A stretch of 64,000 nucleotides of DNA. Origin: Psychrobacillus antarcticus. Its GTDB lineage: Bacteria > Bacillota > Bacilli > Bacillales_A > Planococcaceae. The stretch spans positions 22,725 to 86,724 of the forward strand of contig NZ_JAIZDB010000011.1 of assembly GCF_029533155.1 (NCBI RefSeq), in the 5' to 3' direction. The position numbers were made by a program, and so were the translations under genes. Under the pieces are notes generated by a model. It was given only the letters and a program-made list of their open reading frames with translations, had not been told where the DNA came from and searched no databases. This document shows positions 62,229 to 64,000 of this stretch, in pieces. The number at the start of each line of letters is the position of its first letter. The stretch's first letter is position 1.

Positions 62229-62432
62229 ATAAATAGAGAAAATGATTATTGATCCTCTAGATTTCTATTCATCACTGTACTTCAATTTTTCTATCAATTT
62301 TTCCAACCAAATAATTTCCTTCGTTACTGAATCTGAAAAATACGAATCTGCAAAGTCTACCATTTACATTCTTTAATAAAGCTTCCCTGTTATGCGGGAG
62401 CGAGCGATTCATCGAAATTCTCACTAAAAAAT

Positions 62433-62478
62433 CAAAACAAAAGCGAGTGAATCCTAGGATTCACTCGCTTTTGTTTTG
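62433..62478 (-). terminator. Perfect 46-base palindrome ending ypoC
   Basis: Bases 62433-62455 are the exact reverse complement of 62456-62478 with no loop bases. The arm on the minus strand contains the last codons of ypoC and its stop; the following T-run (TTTTGATTTTTTAG) makes it an intrinsic terminator. Confidence 0.85.
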
Positions 62479-62754
62479 TGCACCTATGCTCGCTATTTTT
62501 TTCTTAGATTCCTTAAAGAGCTCTTCCAGTTGAACAAACGCAGCATGTCTTTCTATATTAGACTCTATAAATGTTAAACGATCAATATAGTTAAGTGGAG
62601 CTGCTTCTGCTACCTCATCATGAATCGTTATTAGTAGATTGATGCCCTTTTGCATCAGCTCAACTTTTTTAATATCCTTTGTTCTAACGAATCCCAAAAG
62701 ATCTTCACGAATTATTTCCCATTCATCGAAATATTTCTGATTACTGAAGGACAA
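62461..62754 (-). CDS. ypoC: YpoC-like protein
   Basis: A 97-aa helical protein (WEIIREDLLGFVRTKDIKKV, then AAPLNYIDRLTFIESN). It resembles YpoC of Bacillus in sequence and place: between nth and ponA, after dnaD. Function unknown. The TTG start at 62754 is preceded by AGAGGATGAAC and overlaps the end of nth by 14 bases. Its stop lies inside the palindromic terminator. Confidence 0.8.
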   Translation of the reverse strand: MSFSNQKYFDEWEIIREDLLGFVRTKDIKKVELMQKGINLLITIHDEVAEAAPLNYIDRLTFIESNIERHAAFVQLEELFKESKKKIASIGAQNKSE

Positions 62755-63397
62755 TTTTGTTCATCCTCTTCTTCCCTTCTCTACAGACCGAAAGTAGAGG
62801 GCATTCAGGGCAATTTGGATTTTGGGCTTTACAGTGATAGCGGCCGAAAAAGATTAACTGATGATGCGTTTTAGACCATAAATCTATCGGTGTCTTCTTC
62901 ATCAACGTTTCTTCCACCTGCATAACCGAATCTTTCCACCTGCAAAGTCCTAAGCGTTTGGAGACTCTTTCCACATGTGTGTCTACTGCGATTGCTGGAA
63001 TATCAAATGCAACAGAAACTACTACATTTGCCGTTTTTCGCCCGACTCCAGGAAAGGTCGTTAGTAAATCTCGATCAGATGGAACCTCGCCATCATATAA
63101 TTCTATTAGCTGTTTACTAAGACCTTGGATATTTTTAGCCTTGTTTCGGAATAATCCAATAGAACGAATATCTGTTTGTAATTCTTCAATGGAAACAGCT
63201 AAGTAATCCTCAGGTTGTTTATATTTTTGAAATAAATTTTTTGTTACTTTATTCACTAACACATCCGTACATTGTGCAGACAGTAAAGTAGCGACTAATA
63301 ATTCGAATGGGTTATCGTGAACCAACTCACAATGTGCATCTGGGAACATTTGCTCCATTTCATCTAAACAGTATAGCCACCCAGCTTTTGTAAGCAT
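62741..63397 (-). CDS. nth: Endonuclease III
   Basis: DNA glycosylase/AP lyase, 218 aa, which removes oxidised pyrimidines. The helix-hairpin-helix LTTFPGVGRKTANVV carries the catalytic Lys, the catalytic Asp is in AVDTHVERVSKRLG, and the 4Fe-4S cysteines lie in CKAQNPNCPECPLLSVC. ATG 63397 follows AGGGGTGA, nine bases after dnaD. It overlaps ypoC at its end. Confidence 0.97.
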   Translation of the reverse strand: MLTKAGWLYCLDEMEQMFPDAHCELVHDNPFELLVATLLSAQCTDVLVNKVTKNLFQKYKQPEDYLAVSIEELQTDIRSIGLFRNKAKNIQGLSKQLIELYDGEVPSDRDLLTTFPGVGRKTANVVVSVAFDIPAIAVDTHVERVSKRLGLCRWKDSVMQVEETLMKKTPIDLWSKTHHQLIFFGRYHCKAQNPNCPECPLLSVCREGKKRMNKIVLQ

Positions 63398-63406
63398 AAT
63401 TCACCC

Positions 63407-64000
63407 CTACTCTCTTTCTTCTAACCAGTTATAAAAAGGAACTTTTGCAGTAGAAGATGGTTGTTCCGGAGCTTTTTGCACAGGAATATGTTGCCTAAAC
63501 TGTGCAGACTGATTTTCAGCAGCTTCTACTGTTTTAATATTTTTCTTTTTCCAATCAAATAAAATCCGATCTATATAACGGAGGCTTAGCTTTTGAGAAA
63601 GTACAGCTTCCTTTAAAGCCAAGCGAATTAGAGATACAGAATGTTCATCCTGATCAAACCACATACCAATAGTTTCATATTCCATTGGGGATAATAATCG
63701 ACCAAATTCTTGCTCGAATAATTTATATATATCCCCCTCTTCTTCTTTACTAAGATTACTCTTCACATCATCTTGTTGCTGTTCGATATAATCTACTAAC
63801 AGCTCCCATAATTGATAAAAGGAGTAGTATTCAGAATGTATCCCATTTTGATCTTGATGCTGCTCAAGTTGTAATAATCCCTTCTGCATAAGACGTTGCA
63901 AAATAGTTACTACTTTGTTTTCACTAAAATGAGTACGTTCTACTAAGTTTTGTGGGGTAGGAAAATGATTTCCTGCTTCTCCATAAGCGATTAAATGCAA
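63407..64000 (-). CDS. dnaD: Replication initiation protein DnaD (N-terminus beyond window)
   Basis: The C-terminal 197 residues of DnaD, a primosome component that helps load the replicative helicase. The last part of the N-terminal winged helix (FPTPQNLVERTHFSENKV) and the C-terminal DnaB/DnaD-type helical domain (FGRLLSPMEYETIGMWFDQD, then RYIDRILFDWKKKNIKT) are visible; the end reads PFYNWLEERE, as in other DnaD proteins. The start lies past base 64000. It leads the dnaD-nth-ypoC unit. Confidence 0.94.
   Translation of the reverse strand: MHLIAYGEAGNHFPTPQNLVERTHFSENKVVTILQRLMQKGLLQLEQHQDQNGIHSEYYSFYQLWELLVDYIEQQQDDVKSNLSKEEEGDIYKLFEQEFGRLLSPMEYETIGMWFDQDEHSVSLIRLALKEAVLSQKLSLRYIDRILFDWKKKNIKTVEAAENQSAQFRQHIPVQKAPEQPSSTAKVPFYNWLEERE

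Noticed and set aside
62265..62363. 32-codon frame on the minus strand between ponA and ypoC (MVDFADSYFSDSVTKEIIW...)
   Set aside because: The composition is protein-like, but there is no ribosome site within 15 bases of the ATG and a stop directly precedes it; left out until conservation is shown.

Overview
The window is AT-rich, low-GC Gram-positive chromosomal DNA from a spore-forming, aerobic member of the Bacillales. Start codons are often TTG or GTG behind strong AGGAGG-like sites. The dnaD-nth-ypoC-ponA-recU-yppE-mrfA-mrfB-gpsB-rnpB-rlmL-ypvA-ypwA order at the right-hand end matches the Bacillus subtilis ypo-ypw neighbourhood. Gene content and the intergenic repeats fit Planococcaceae (Psychrobacillus/Lysinibacillus-like); this placement is inferred from gene content and order.

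Layout. 1-5.7 kb: a MetQ-N-I amino-acid ABC transporter running into a three-gene carboxylic-acid/CoA cluster (ScpB-like crotonase, lactate-monooxygenase-like FMN oxidase, CaiB-type CoA-transferase). 5.8-10 kb: manganese catalase with a DUF2642 protein, ypsA with an unknown coupled gene, a CotF-like spore coat protein and a HAD phosphatase. 9.9-18.5 kb: a divergent hisH-hisF pair, glutamate synthase and its divergent regulator gltC. 18.6-24.3 kb: a small membrane protein, a DMT-transporter relic, and a DeoR-controlled D-threonate/D-erythronate-type operon. 24.4-31 kb: ilvA, katA with a PerR-like box, two inverted dispersed repeats, and a TrpXYZ-like ABC transporter. 31-42 kb: an EAL-CBS-GGDEF protein, a YtzI-like peptide, rlmN, sulfurtransferase and DynA, and a large KatE catalase. 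42-47 kb: cheX, a ba3-type oxidase operon (small subunit IIa, II, I) under an apparent Fnr/CRP-type box, a frameshifted membrane gene and a BsuPI-like lipoprotein. 47-64 kb: the conserved ypw-to-dnaD block, including RNase P RNA and the MrfAB repair pair.

How the parts work together. Three unrelated catalases (Mn, KatA, KatE) and a PerR-type site point to heavy peroxide defence. Nitrogen assimilation (gltBD/gltC) and several small carbon-acid pathways sit between housekeeping genes.

Most unusual features. (1) A dispersed family of about 170-210 bp elements with imperfect terminal inverted repeats around GGACAGAC and a central GTGAC/GTCAC hairpin, with two well-preserved and two decayed copies, all downstream of genes. 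(2) An array of TTCGACCGATT units spaced exactly 21 bp apart. (3) Two oppositely oriented copies of another repeat flanking about 230 bp. (4) Unannotated small genes, notably a 31-codon membrane peptide with its own ribosome-binding site and terminator.
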